Of a stretch of 64,000 nt of DNA, positions 8,981-17,488 are shown in pieces (within the stretch, counting starts at the first letter, position 1; every line of letters begins with the position of its first letter). The notes under the pieces were generated by a model that was not told where the DNA came from, ran no database searches, and saw only the letters and a program-made list of their open reading frames with translations. Source of the DNA: an uncultured Blautia sp. GTDB taxonomy: Bacteria > Bacillota > Clostridia > Lachnospirales > Lachnospiraceae. The stretch is from contig URVB01000014.1 of assembly GCA_900551075.1 (NCBI GenBank), forward strand, positions 6,874 through 70,873, read 5' to 3'. Both the position numbers and the translations under genes were made by a program.

Positions 8981-9694
8981 ATGAAAGCAAATACACCTGC
9001 GGAACGATTAGTCAATGGTATCATCAAAGAAAATCCTACTTTTGTGCTGATGCTCGGTATGTGTCCGACACTGGCAGTTACCACCTCTGCAACGAACGGT
9101 ATTGGAATGGGACTGACGACGACAGTCGTGCTGGCTGCGTCTAATCTGATGATTTCCCTGCTTCGTAAATTTATTCCGGACAGTGTCCGTATGCCGGCGT
9201 TCATTGTTGTCGTTGCATCCTTTGTAACAATTGTACAGATGCTTTTGGAAGGCTTTATTCCGGACCTGTATGCGGCATTGGGCATTTATATTCCATTAAT
9301 CGTTGTAAACTGTATCATACTGGGCCGCGCGGAGGCATACGCATCCAAGAATTCTCCGATTCCTTCCCTGTTTGATGGAATTGGCATGGGCCTTGGCTTT
9401 ACTTTGAGTATTACCTGCATCGGTGCTGTGAGAGAGCTGCTCGGTGCCGGACAACTGTTCGGATATCAGATTCTTCCGTTGGCAGATGCTGCTTCCGGAA
9501 AAATGGGTTATGAGCCGGTTACGATTTTTATTTTGGCTCCCGGTGCATTCTTTGTTCTGGCGTTTCTGTCCGCGCTGCAGAATAAGTTTAAGCTTGGCGC
9601 TGCCAAACGCGGCGTTGATCCGAGTAATCCGGATGCCTGCGGCGGTGCATGTGCATCCTGCGGAAATAGTATATGCAGGGGAAAAAGGGGGTAA
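8981..9694 (+). CDS. rnfE: Rnf electron transport complex subunit E, with Cys-rich tail
   Basis: A 237-residue integral membrane subunit with about six helices, homologous to RnfA. The inner-membrane motifs LGMCPTLAVTTSATNGIGMG and IYIPLIVVNCIILGRAEA are present. The last 20 residues form a cytoplasm-facing or membrane-proximal tail with four cysteines, C220-X3-C224-X2-C227-X4-C232, not needed for the membrane fold. In such a redox complex the tail could bind metal or a cluster, but this is inference. Confidence 0.93.
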   Translation: MKANTPAERLVNGIIKENPTFVLMLGMCPTLAVTTSATNGIGMGLTTTVVLAASNLMISLLRKFIPDSVRMPAFIVVVASFVTIVQMLLEGFIPDLYAALGIYIPLIVVNCIILGRAEAYASKNSPIPSLFDGIGMGLGFTLSITCIGAVRELLGAGQLFGYQILPLADAASGKMGYEPVTIFILAPGAFFVLAFLSALQNKFKLGAAKRGVDPSNPDACGGACASCGNSICRGKRG

Positions 9695-9700
9695 GCGGGC

Positions 9701-10276
9701 ATGAAAGAATTATTAATTATTGCAATTGGTTCCGCCCTGGTAAACAACGTTGTATTGAGCCAGTTCCTGGGCCTGTGTCCGTTCCTTGGTGTTTCTAAGA
9801 AGATTGAAACGGCTGCCGGAATGGGCGGGGCGGTAATTTTTGTTATTACCCTGTCATCCTTTGTTACCAGCCTGATCTATCAGTTTATTCTGGTGCCAAC
9901 AAATCTGAAGTATCTGCAGACCATTGTATTTATTCTGATCATTGCGGCGCTGGTACAGTTTGTAGAAATGTTCCTCAAAAAGGCAATGCCTTCGCTGTAT
10001 CAGGCGCTTGGCGTATATCTTCCGCTGATTACCACAAACTGTGCAGTGCTTGGTGTTGCGATCATTAATGTGCAGAAGGATTACAACGTGCTTCAGGGAA
10101 CCATAAATGGTTTTGCTACGGCGGTTGGCTTCACGGTTTCTATCGTGCTTATGGCAGGTATTCGTGAAAAGATTGAATATAATGATGTTCCGAAGGCTTT
10201 CCAGGGCTTTCCGATCGTGCTTTTGACGGCGGGCCTTATGGCAATTGCGTTTTTCGGATTCTCAGGGCTGATTTAA
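9701..10276 (+). CDS. rnfA: Rnf electron transport complex subunit A
   Basis: A 191-residue six-helix membrane subunit, paired with RnfE in the ion channel and holding a shared iron-sulfur site. Conserved motifs NNVVLSQFLGLCPFLGVS at the N-terminus and LPLITTNCAVLGVAI near 108 each supply a cysteine of the membrane cluster. Length is normal for the family. It lies 6 bases after rnfE and 13 before rnfB. Confidence 0.95.
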   Translation: MKELLIIAIGSALVNNVVLSQFLGLCPFLGVSKKIETAAGMGGAVIFVITLSSFVTSLIYQFILVPTNLKYLQTIVFILIIAALVQFVEMFLKKAMPSLYQALGVYLPLITTNCAVLGVAIINVQKDYNVLQGTINGFATAVGFTVSIVLMAGIREKIEYNDVPKAFQGFPIVLLTAGLMAIAFFGFSGLI

Positions 10277-10289
10277 GGAGGCGGGAAAG

Positions 10290-11084
10290 ATGAATATTGG
10301 AGCAATTATCATGGCAACGATCGTGGTTGCGGCAGTCGGTCTCTTTATCGGGGTTTTCCTGGGGATTGCAGGAAAGAAGTTTGCTGTGGAGGTAGACGAA
10401 AGAGAGGTTCAAGTACGAGAGGCACTTCCCGGAAATAACTGCGGCGGATGCGGTTTTCCGGGCTGTGACGGTCTGGCAGCGGCAATCGCCAGGGGTGAGG
10501 CTCCGGTGAACGGATGTCCTGTAGGCGGTGATCCGGTCGGAAAGATTATTGCCGGAATTATGGGACAGGAGGTTGTAGAAACCGACCGTCAGGTGGCATT
10601 TGTCAAATGTGCCGGAACCTGTGAAAAGACAAAGAGCAATTACGAGTACACAGGTGTGGAGGATTGTGAAATGCTGGCCTTTGTTCCGGGCGGCGGTGCC
10701 AAAGCCTGTGATTATGGATGCCTTGGCTTTGGAAGCTGTGTCAGAGCCTGTCCATTTGATGCGATACATATTGAAAACGGTGTGGCTGTAGTTGACAGAG
10801 AGGCATGCAAAGCCTGCGGTAAGTGTGTGGCAAAATGTCCGAAGCATCTGATCGAGCTGGTGCCGTATGAACAGCTTACTTTTGTGGGATGCAGCTCGCA
10901 TGCGAAGGGGAAGGCAGTGACCGGCTCCTGTGAGGTAGGCTGTATCGGATGTAAGAAATGTGAGAAGACCTGTCCAAACGGTGCGATTACAGTGACAGAT
11001 TTCTGTGCACACATTGATTACACAAAATGTACAAACTGTGGTGCATGTAAAGATGCATGCCCAAGAGGTATTATTTTCTCCTGA
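10290..11084 (+). CDS. rnfB: Rnf electron transport complex subunit B (polyferredoxin)
   Basis: A 264-residue ferredoxin-type electron entry subunit. It has an N-terminal membrane helix (about 5-27), the Fe-S domain motif NNCGGCGFPGCDGLA plus GCPVGG, then repeated CxxCxxCxxxCP motifs near 143-153, 172-182, 211-221 and 245-255. GAGGCGGG precedes the start. It is the last gene of the operon and is followed by an intrinsic terminator. Confidence 0.95.
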   Translation: MNIGAIIMATIVVAAVGLFIGVFLGIAGKKFAVEVDEREVQVREALPGNNCGGCGFPGCDGLAAAIARGEAPVNGCPVGGDPVGKIIAGIMGQEVVETDRQVAFVKCAGTCEKTKSNYEYTGVEDCEMLAFVPGGGAKACDYGCLGFGSCVRACPFDAIHIENGVAVVDREACKACGKCVAKCPKHLIELVPYEQLTFVGCSSHAKGKAVTGSCEVGCIGCKKCEKTCPNGAITVTDFCAHIDYTKCTNCGACKDACPRGIIFS

Positions 11085-11106
11085 ATTGCATATGGAAGAT
11101 GACGGA

Positions 11107-11138
11107 TCGGCCGCGGGGATTCTGCGGCTGATTTTTTT
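11107..11138 (+). terminator. Intrinsic terminator of the rnf operon
   Basis: An 8-bp stem, TCGGCCGC (11107-11114) with GCGGCTGA (11124-11131) including one G-U pair, followed by TTTTTTTAT. Confidence 0.8.
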
Positions 11139-11206
11139 ATGGGATAGTACTCCGTTTTGCTCTGAATGCAATCCGGTTACATGTAAAACAAAAAAGCCGA
11201 CACTTC

Positions 11207-11235
11207 TTGAAGTATGAATGCCAAGGTGATAAAAT
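11207..11235 (+). promoter_or_regulatory. Predicted sigma-A promoter
   Basis: TTGAAG (11207-11212) and TAAAAT (11230-11235) are separated by 17 bases, upstream of the NusG-II protein gene and after the rnf terminator. Confidence 0.6.
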
Positions 11236-11268
11236 AGACGAAAACCAGCAGAGTGAATGGAGAACAGA

Positions 11269-11637
11269 ATGAAAAAAAAGGACATGCTTCTGGCGGGGAG
11301 TGTTTGCGTACTGGCAGCAGTGATCTGGATAGCGGTACACGTTTTCATGCCGAAGGAAAATCATAAAATACGGATAACCGTGGACGGGGAGGTATTCGGA
11401 GAATACTCCCTGGATGAGAACCGGGAAATTGCGATCGGAGACACAAATGTCTGCAGGATTCAGGATGGAAAGGTACAGATGACAGAGGCCGATTGTCCGG
11501 ATCAGCTATGTATACATCAGAGAGCGGTGGACGCAGGCGGCGGTTCTGTCATCTGTCTGCCGAATAAAGTAGTAATTGAGGCAATATCCGATTCCGGGGA
11601 CACAGGGAGCAGTGAGGAGATAGATACGGTAGTATAA
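11269..11637 (+). CDS. NusG domain II-containing protein
   Basis: A 122-residue protein with an N-terminal membrane anchor (residues 6-25) and a NusG_II (Pfam PF07009) domain. The domain shows IRITVDGEVFGEYSLDEN and the Cys-pair segment DCPDQLCIHQ, followed by ICLPNKVVIE, all typical of this exported small-domain family. The ATG at 11269 follows GGAG at good spacing and is preferred over the ATG at 11257. Such genes often lie beside Rnf or FMN-binding proteins; a redox role has been suggested but is not shown here. Confidence 0.85.
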   Translation: MKKKDMLLAGSVCVLAAVIWIAVHVFMPKENHKIRITVDGEVFGEYSLDENREIAIGDTNVCRIQDGKVQMTEADCPDQLCIHQRAVDAGGGSVICLPNKVVIEAISDSGDTGSSEEIDTVV

Positions 11638-11655
11638 GAAATGCCGAATAGATGT

Positions 11656-11684
11656 TTGCTTTTTTATGTCTGATATGATATGAT
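11656..11684 (+). promoter_or_regulatory. Predicted promoter for ruvAB
   Basis: TTGCTT (11656-11661), 17-base spacer, TATGAT (11679-11684), about 60 bases before ruvA. Confidence 0.55.
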
Positions 11685-11742
11685 GTCGTCAGTGTGCTGA
11701 AAAAGACAGTGAAAAAGGGAACTGCAGGATAGGAGAAAATTT

Positions 11743-12348
11743 ATGATAGCATTTATACGGGGGATTGTAGCAGATATGACAGAGTCCTCCATAATTTTGG
11801 AGGCCGGTAATATCGGATATGAAATTTTTATGACCTCATCTGCTATGGACCGGCTTCTTCGTACCGGTGAGGAAGTGAAGATACATACGTATTTTCATGT
11901 GCGTGAGGATGCCATGCAGCTTTATGGGTTTTTGTCCAAGGATGATCTGCAGATGTTTCGGCTGCTGCTGGGAGTAAACGGAATCGGTCCCAAGGCTGCA
12001 CTCGGGGTGATGTCCGGAATTACCCCGGATGAACTGCGGTTTGCCGTTCTTTCGGATGATGTCAAAACGATTTCCAAGGCCCCCGGCATTGGTAAGAAAA
12101 CCGCACAGAAGCTGATCCTGGAGCTGAAAGACAAGCTGAAGCTGGAGGATGCCTTTGAGCTGAAGCTTGCACATGAGCATGCAGCTGAAGGCAGTGCCTC
12201 TGTCCATGACGGGCACCAGGAGGCTGTGGAAGCTTTGGTGGCTCTGGGTTACAGCAATACGGATGCCCTGCGTGCAGTGCGTCAGGTAACGGATGTGGAT
12301 GCTGAGGATGTTGAGGCGGTCCTGAGAGCAGCTCTTAAGAATTTATAG
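11743..12348 (+). CDS. ruvA: Holliday junction branch migration protein RuvA
   Basis: A 201-residue DNA-binding subunit of the RuvAB branch-migration motor. The N-terminal OB-fold begins MIAFIRGIVADM, the middle has two helix-hairpin-helix motifs (LLGVNGIGPKAAL, ISKAPGIGKKTAQKLILELK) and the C-terminal domain III (about 150-201) is the RuvB contact. Family-normal length. Preceded by AGGAG and followed by ruvB after 23 bases. Confidence 0.96.
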   Translation: MIAFIRGIVADMTESSIILEAGNIGYEIFMTSSAMDRLLRTGEEVKIHTYFHVREDAMQLYGFLSKDDLQMFRLLLGVNGIGPKAALGVMSGITPDELRFAVLSDDVKTISKAPGIGKKTAQKLILELKDKLKLEDAFELKLAHEHAAEGSASVHDGHQEAVEALVALGYSNTDALRAVRQVTDVDAEDVEAVLRAALKNL

Positions 12349-12371
12349 AAGGAACCGGATCGGAGCTTAAG

Positions 12372-13370
12372 ATGGAAAAAAGAATCATAACAACGGATGT
12401 AACAGAGGAGGATTTTCCTCTGGAAGGAAGTTTGCGTCCGCAGACTTTGGATGAATATATTGGCCAGGAGAAAACAAAAAGTACTCTGAAGATTTATATT
12501 GAGGCGGCAAAACAGCGTCACGATGCTCTGGATCATGTTCTGTTTTATGGTCCTCCCGGCCTGGGGAAAACAACCCTGTCCGGCATTATTGCCAATGAAA
12601 TGGGTGTACATATGAAGGTGACGTCAGGACCGGCAATTGAGAAGCCGGGAGAAATGGCGGCAATTCTGAATAATCTCCAGGAGGGGGATATCCTTTTTGT
12701 AGATGAGATTCATCGCCTGAACCGGCAGGTGGAGGAAGTGCTGTATCCTGCAATGGAGGATTATGCCATTGACATTATGATCGGGAAGGGGGCATCTGCC
12801 CGTTCCATACGTCTGGATCTGCCGAAATTTACGCTGGTGGGAGCCACTACCCGTGCCGGGCTGCTTTCTGCACCTCTGCGGGACCGGTTTGGTGTGATGC
12901 ATCATCTGGAATTTTATGATCAGAAAGACCTTCAGACGATCATTCTGCGCTCCGCGCAGGTGTTGGGAGTTGAGATTGATGTAAAAGGCGCTGCTGAGAT
13001 CGCAAAACGATCACGGGGAACGCCCAGGCTTGCCAATCGTCTGTTGAAACGTGTCAGAGATTTTGCACAGGTAAAATACGATGGACGGATTACTTATGAT
13101 GTGGCAGCTTTTGCGCTGGACCTTCTGGAGGTGGATCAATATGGACTGGATAAGATTGACCGCAGAATCCTGAAGACCCTGATCGCGAATTTTCAGGGCG
13201 GCCCGGTGGGCCTGGAGACTTTGGCGGCAGCTATTGGTGAGGATGCAGGTACCCTTGAGGATGTTTATGAGCCGTATCTTCTGCAGAATGGATTTTTAAA
13301 CAGAACGCCGCGCGGGCGTATGGCTTCTGCCCTTGCATATGAGCATTTGGGGTATAAGAAGATTTCTTAA
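12372..13370 (+). CDS. ruvB: Holliday junction branch migration DNA helicase RuvB
   Basis: A 332-residue AAA+ motor. Visible motifs: LRPQTLDEYIGQE, Walker A GPPGLGKTT, Walker B LFVDEIHRL, sensor 1 VGATTRAGLLSAPLRDRFG, arginine finger DRFG region, and the C-terminal winged helix ending FLNRTPRGRMA. It hydrolyses ATP to drive branch migration with RuvA. Length matches the family. Confidence 0.97.
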   Translation: MEKRIITTDVTEEDFPLEGSLRPQTLDEYIGQEKTKSTLKIYIEAAKQRHDALDHVLFYGPPGLGKTTLSGIIANEMGVHMKVTSGPAIEKPGEMAAILNNLQEGDILFVDEIHRLNRQVEEVLYPAMEDYAIDIMIGKGASARSIRLDLPKFTLVGATTRAGLLSAPLRDRFGVMHHLEFYDQKDLQTIILRSAQVLGVEIDVKGAAEIAKRSRGTPRLANRLLKRVRDFAQVKYDGRITYDVAAFALDLLEVDQYGLDKIDRRILKTLIANFQGGPVGLETLAAAIGEDAGTLEDVYEPYLLQNGFLNRTPRGRMASALAYEHLGYKKIS

Positions 13371-13401
13371 AAATATTCTATACTTTTCTACAAAATTCGA
13401 T

Positions 13402-13407
13402 TATAAT
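13402..13407 (+). promoter_or_regulatory. Candidate -10 box for zapA
   Basis: A consensus TATAAT about 47 bases before the zapA start; the matching -35 region is weak. Confidence 0.4.
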
Positions 13408-13453
13408 GAACTGTAGGCGGGAATACGATAGAAAAATACAGGAGGCTTGTATT

Positions 13454-13861
13454 ATGGCAGTCAAGAATACGGCACAGGTAGTGATCGGAGGGAAAATAAT
13501 CACCCTGGGAGGCTATGAATCAGAGGAATATTTTCAAAAGGTAGCATCCTATATAAATAATAAGATTTCGGAGTTAAGCGCAATGCCGGGATATTCCAGG
13601 CAGCCAATGGAGACAAAGCACACCCTGCTGAGCTTGAATATTACTGACGACTATTTTAAGGCAAAAAAACAGGCAGAGATTTTTGAACAGGATCTGCAGC
13701 AGAAGGATCAGGAAATGTATGAACTGAAGCATGAGCTGATCTCATTAAAGATGCAGATTGAGGATGCACAGAAAAAGGCGCAGGAAGCGCAGGAACAGAA
13801 AAGCCTGTTGGAGGGCAAGGTAAAGGAATTGGAAAAAGAGCTTGACGAAATGCTAAAGTAA
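13454..13861 (+). CDS. zapA: Cell division protein ZapA
   Basis: A 135-residue FtsZ-ring associated protein. The N-terminal ZapA domain (VVIGGKIITLGGYESEEYFQKVASYIN) is followed by a long coiled coil from about 65 to 133 rich in Gln, Glu and Lys. ATG 13454 is chosen because AGGAGG lies just upstream; an ATG at 13406 gives an unrelated extension. It is followed by a terminator, so it forms a short unit. Confidence 0.88.
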   Translation: MAVKNTAQVVIGGKIITLGGYESEEYFQKVASYINNKISELSAMPGYSRQPMETKHTLLSLNITDDYFKAKKQAEIFEQDLQQKDQEMYELKHELISLKMQIEDAQKKAQEAQEQKSLLEGKVKELEKELDEMLK

Positions 13862-13869
13862 AGGTCAGA

Positions 13870-13897
13870 AGGGGGATTGCTTCGGTAATCCCTTTTT
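13870..13897 (+). terminator. Intrinsic terminator with UUCG tetraloop
   Basis: GGGATTGC (13873-13880) pairs with GTAATCCC (13885-13892) around a TTCG loop, followed by TTTTT. Confidence 0.85.
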
Positions 13898-13945
13898 GCT
13901 TTATGAAATCCTTTTATATTAAAAACAGAAAGCTGAGGACTTATT

Positions 13946-16111
13946 TTGAGTAATAAACAGATTGAGCTTTTATCACCGGCAGGCTCCTATGAGGGCTTTG
14001 AGGCGGCACTCGGGGCAGGCGCAGATGCTGTCTATGTGGGAGGGGCTGCTTTCGGAGCGAGAGCTTATGCACAAAATTTTGATGAGGAGGAGCTGGTTCA
14101 GGCAATCCATACCGCTCACATCCATGGAAAGAAATTGTATTTGACAGTCAATACCCTTTTGAAGAACCGGGAACTGAAGGAGGAGCTGTATACCTATTTG
14201 TCTCCCTGCTATGAGGCTGGTCTGGATGCTGTCATTGTGCAGGATATGGGGGTGATGCGGTTTATCCGGCGTAATTTCCCCGGACTTCCCATACATGCCA
14301 GTACCCAGATGACAGTTACAGGTCCGGCAGGGATGAAATTTCTGGAAAGCCAGGGTGCGGCACGCGTGGTAGCAGCCAGGGAGCTGAGCCTGGCGGAGCT
14401 TTCGGCTATGCACAGGACAAGCCGGATAGAAATAGAGGCTTTTGTCCATGGTGCACTTTGCTACAGCTTCTCCGGCCAATGTCTGATGAGCAGTCTTCTT
14501 GGAGGAAGAAGCGGAAACCGCGGAAGGTGCGCACAGCCCTGCCGGCTGCCGTACCAAACCAGTGAAGATGGCATACATTATCAGGGAAAAGAAGAGCTGT
14601 GCCCTCTGAGTCTGAAGGATATCTGTACGCTGGATTTGTTACCTCAAATACTCGAAGCGGGTGTACTTTCTCTGAAAATTGAGGGAAGGATGAAACAGCC
14701 TGCATATACTGCAGGGGTGACAGGTATTTACCGGAAATATCTGGATATACTTTTGGAAAATGGAAGTGCTTCTTATCATGTGGAAGAGGAAGACCGGAGG
14801 TATCTTCTGGATATTTTCAACAGAGGCGGTTCCTGCACGGGGTATTATGAGCAGCAGAACGGGTCTTCCATGCTGGCGTTTTCCAATGAAAAGAAAACAG
14901 GCAGTGTTTCCCCTGAGATTACAAAAAGAAAAGAAAAAATTTATGGGAATTTCACACTTTTTCCCGGCAGTCCTGCTATACTGGAGGTATCCTGCCGGGG
15001 AAGGAACGCGGCAGCATCTGCCGGGGAGGTACAGTTTGCCAGGAGTCAGCCTGTGGAGGAGGAACGTATCCGACAGCAGATGGAAAGGATCGGAAATACG
15101 GAATTTACATGGGGAAGCCTGGACATACAGATGGACGAAAATATCTTTGTGCCTGTGAAGGCCTTGAATGAAGTCCGCCGCAATGCGCTTAAAGAGCTGA
15201 GGAAAAAGCTGTGTGAGGAAAAATACAGGGTGCTTTCCGGGGAGCCTGTGTATGAGACTGTATCTGTCACGGACAATACAGAGCAGAAGGTATCCATATA
15301 TGTATCCTGTGAATCAAAGGAACAGGCGCTCATCCTGTGCAGAAACAGAGAAATCAGGGGGATGTACCTGGCCTTTGATGCCATGGGCGCATGTATGAAG
15401 TCCGGTGTTCAGAAGCAAATGGAGCTGTATCTGGCCCTCCCGCATATGACAAGGGGACGGGCGCCCGAGGGCTTTTTTGTTCAGGCATTGGAATGGCTTC
15501 GGCATGGAATGACAGGCTTTCTGGTAAGAAATCTGGAGTCCTATGCCATGCTTAAGGAGATGGGACTTACGAAGTTCTGTGTGCTGGATGCCTCCATGTA
15601 TGTCTGGAATGATGAAGCTGCGGCATTCTGGCGGGAGGAGGGCGTGCTTCGCAATACGATTCCGCTGGAATTGAATCAAAAAGAGCTGCGGCATCGTTAT
15701 AATAAAGAGAGCGAGATGCTCATCTACGGGTATCTTCCTTTGATGCTCTCTGCCCAGTGTGCGAAGAAGAACGTATATCGCTGTGATAAAAGGCAGGGCA
15801 GAGTATTCCTGAAGGACCGTTATGATAAGGCGTTTCCAAGCGTCTGCCACTGCCGCCCATGGAAAATGGAAAATACAGGAAGCCGGGAGTACTGTTATAA
15901 TATCATTTACAACAGCATTCCTTATGGGCTTTTGAAGGAAGCACGTCAGGTTAAGGATTTAGGAGCGGCGTCCCTCAGGCTTGCATTTACTATGGAAAGC
16001 CCGGATGAGGCAGAGCGTATTTTAGAAGAATTTCTGAAGGTTTATCTGCATCAGGGGACTCCCGGGAACCGAGAATTTACAAAAGGTCATTTTAAAAGAG
16101 GAGCCGAGTAA
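13946..16111 (+). CDS. U32 family peptidase / RlhA-like protein
   Basis: A 721-residue U32 collagenase-like protein; characterised relatives act in tRNA or 23S rRNA hydroxylation (TrhP, RlhA) rather than as proteases. Visible: ELLSPAGSYEGFEAAL at the N-terminus, the signature FVHGALCYSFSGQCLMSS near 164, followed by NRGRCAQPCR, giving the conserved cysteine cluster, then a DUF3656-like middle and a second barrel-like half. The start is TTG at 13946, seven bases after GAGG; no ATG gives the conserved N-terminus. It lies after zapA, as in many Firmicutes, and ends 6 bases before the SEDS gene. Confidence 0.87.
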   Translation: MSNKQIELLSPAGSYEGFEAALGAGADAVYVGGAAFGARAYAQNFDEEELVQAIHTAHIHGKKLYLTVNTLLKNRELKEELYTYLSPCYEAGLDAVIVQDMGVMRFIRRNFPGLPIHASTQMTVTGPAGMKFLESQGAARVVAARELSLAELSAMHRTSRIEIEAFVHGALCYSFSGQCLMSSLLGGRSGNRGRCAQPCRLPYQTSEDGIHYQGKEELCPLSLKDICTLDLLPQILEAGVLSLKIEGRMKQPAYTAGVTGIYRKYLDILLENGSASYHVEEEDRRYLLDIFNRGGSCTGYYEQQNGSSMLAFSNEKKTGSVSPEITKRKEKIYGNFTLFPGSPAILEVSCRGRNAAASAGEVQFARSQPVEEERIRQQMERIGNTEFTWGSLDIQMDENIFVPVKALNEVRRNALKELRKKLCEEKYRVLSGEPVYETVSVTDNTEQKVSIYVSCESKEQALILCRNREIRGMYLAFDAMGACMKSGVQKQMELYLALPHMTRGRAPEGFFVQALEWLRHGMTGFLVRNLESYAMLKEMGLTKFCVLDASMYVWNDEAAAFWREEGVLRNTIPLELNQKELRHRYNKESEMLIYGYLPLMLSAQCAKKNVYRCDKRQGRVFLKDRYDKAFPSVCHCRPWKMENTGSREYCYNIIYNSIPYGLLKEARQVKDLGAASLRLAFTMESPDEAERILEEFLKVYLHQGTPGNREFTKGHFKRGAE

Positions 16112-16117
16112 AGGCGT

Positions 16118-17488
16118 ATGATTAATGTAATTGTTGAATTATCCAAGTATATCATTCTGACATTGATGATCGTTTACACCTTCCATTGTTTTTATACGGT
16201 ACATCAGCAGGATGAGGAAGAAAAAAATGAATTGCTGAGACAGCAGCTTGTGTTGATCTTTTTCATGGATTTCACTGCTTTTCTGGTGATTTACCTGAAA
16301 ACCTGGGACTTTAGGGTGATCCGGTTTTATATTGAGATGCTGGTGTTTTTTGCCGTTGTGCAGATTTTGTACCGCGTATTTTATAAAAAGGCATCCCTGC
16401 TTTTGCTGAATAATATGTGTATGCTGTTAAGCGTGGGATTTATTATGCTGTGCCGGCTGGATATAGAAACAGCAACCAGGCAGCTTTTGATCGCTGCAGC
16501 CGCAAGTGCGGTTGCACTGATCATACCGGTCATGATCCGCAAAATGAAATTTTTGCGTAAGCTGACCTGGCTGTATGCAGGAATCGGTGTGGTTTTGCTG
16601 GCGGCGGTATTTGTTCTGGCAAGGAGCAGCTATGGTGCGAAGCTTTCACTCATGGGTATCCAGCCTTCGGAGGCCATCAAGATCACATTTGTATTTTTCA
16701 TGGCGGCTTTGCTGTCCGGAGATACGGGCTTTCGGACCGTGGCAGAGGCTACGGTCGTGGCAGGACTTCATGTGGGAATCCTGGTGCTTTCCAGAGACCT
16801 GGGAAGCGCGGTGATCTTTTTTGTAGCATATTTGGTCATGGTTTATGTAGCAACGAAGCAGCCGGGATATCTTGCTCTTGGAATGGGAGGGGGAAGTGTA
16901 GCGGCAGTGATCGCCTATTATCTGTTCGGACATGTCCGCCAGAGGGTCCGTGCATGGAAGGACCCCATGGCGGTTTATCAGAATGAAGGCTATCAGATCG
17001 TGCAGTCTCTGTTTGCCATAGGGACAGGGGGCTGGTTCGGCATGGGTCTGTGCCAGGGCTCCCCGGAGATCATTCCGGTTGTTAAAAACGACTTTATTTT
17101 CAGCGCGATCTGCGAGGAGCTGGGAGGAATTTTTGCAGTTTGCTTAATTCTGGTATGTATGAGCTTTTTCCTTATGATCGTAAATATTGCTCTGAAGATC
17201 AAGAATCCGTTCTATAAGCTGATTGCACTCGGACTTGGCACGGAATATGCATTCCAGGTATTCCTGACAATCGGAGGTGCTACGAAGTTTATTCCGATGA
17301 CCGGTGTTACACTTCCCCTGGTAAGCTACGGAGGAAGCTCTCTTATGAGTACCATATTGATGCTGGCGATCATTCAGGGATTGTATATTTTAAGGGAAGA
17401 CGAGGACGAAGAATTTGAGAAACGCAGAAAAGAAGCGGCGAAAAGAATTAGAGAAAGAGCAAAAGCGCAGAGAGCGGGAGATTTCTAA
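16118..17488 (+). CDS. FtsW/RodA/SpoVE-family (SEDS) glycosyltransferase
   Basis: A 456-residue polytopic SEDS protein that polymerises peptidoglycan glycan strands from lipid II. Hydrophobic helices fill residues 5-430. Family motifs are the SRDLGSAVIFF loop with the catalytic Asp near 228 and MTGVTLPLVSYGGSS near 391-405, where FtsW usually reads GxxLPFISxGGSS. The highly charged tail (DEDEEFEKRRKEAA) overlaps the next gene by 74 bases, and that gene encodes the expected partner transpeptidase. I cannot say whether it serves division, elongation or sporulation. Confidence 0.88.
   Translation: MINVIVELSKYIILTLMIVYTFHCFYTVHQQDEEEKNELLRQQLVLIFFMDFTAFLVIYLKTWDFRVIRFYIEMLVFFAVVQILYRVFYKKASLLLLNNMCMLLSVGFIMLCRLDIETATRQLLIAAAASAVALIIPVMIRKMKFLRKLTWLYAGIGVVLLAAVFVLARSSYGAKLSLMGIQPSEAIKITFVFFMAALLSGDTGFRTVAEATVVAGLHVGILVLSRDLGSAVIFFVAYLVMVYVATKQPGYLALGMGGGSVAAVIAYYLFGHVRQRVRAWKDPMAVYQNEGYQIVQSLFAIGTGGWFGMGLCQGSPEIIPVVKNDFIFSAICEELGGIFAVCLILVCMSFFLMIVNIALKIKNPFYKLIALGLGTEYAFQVFLTIGGATKFIPMTGVTLPLVSYGGSSLMSTILMLAIIQGLYILREDEDEEFEKRRKEAAKRIRERAKAQRAGDF

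Noticed and set aside
10236..11348. A 370-codon open frame on the minus strand across rnfB
   Set aside because: It is antisense to a clear rnfB, has no family features, and arises from the codon pattern of the Cys-rich gene.
11836..12216. Antisense frame within ruvA
   Set aside because: Shadow of a strongly conserved gene with no independent signals.
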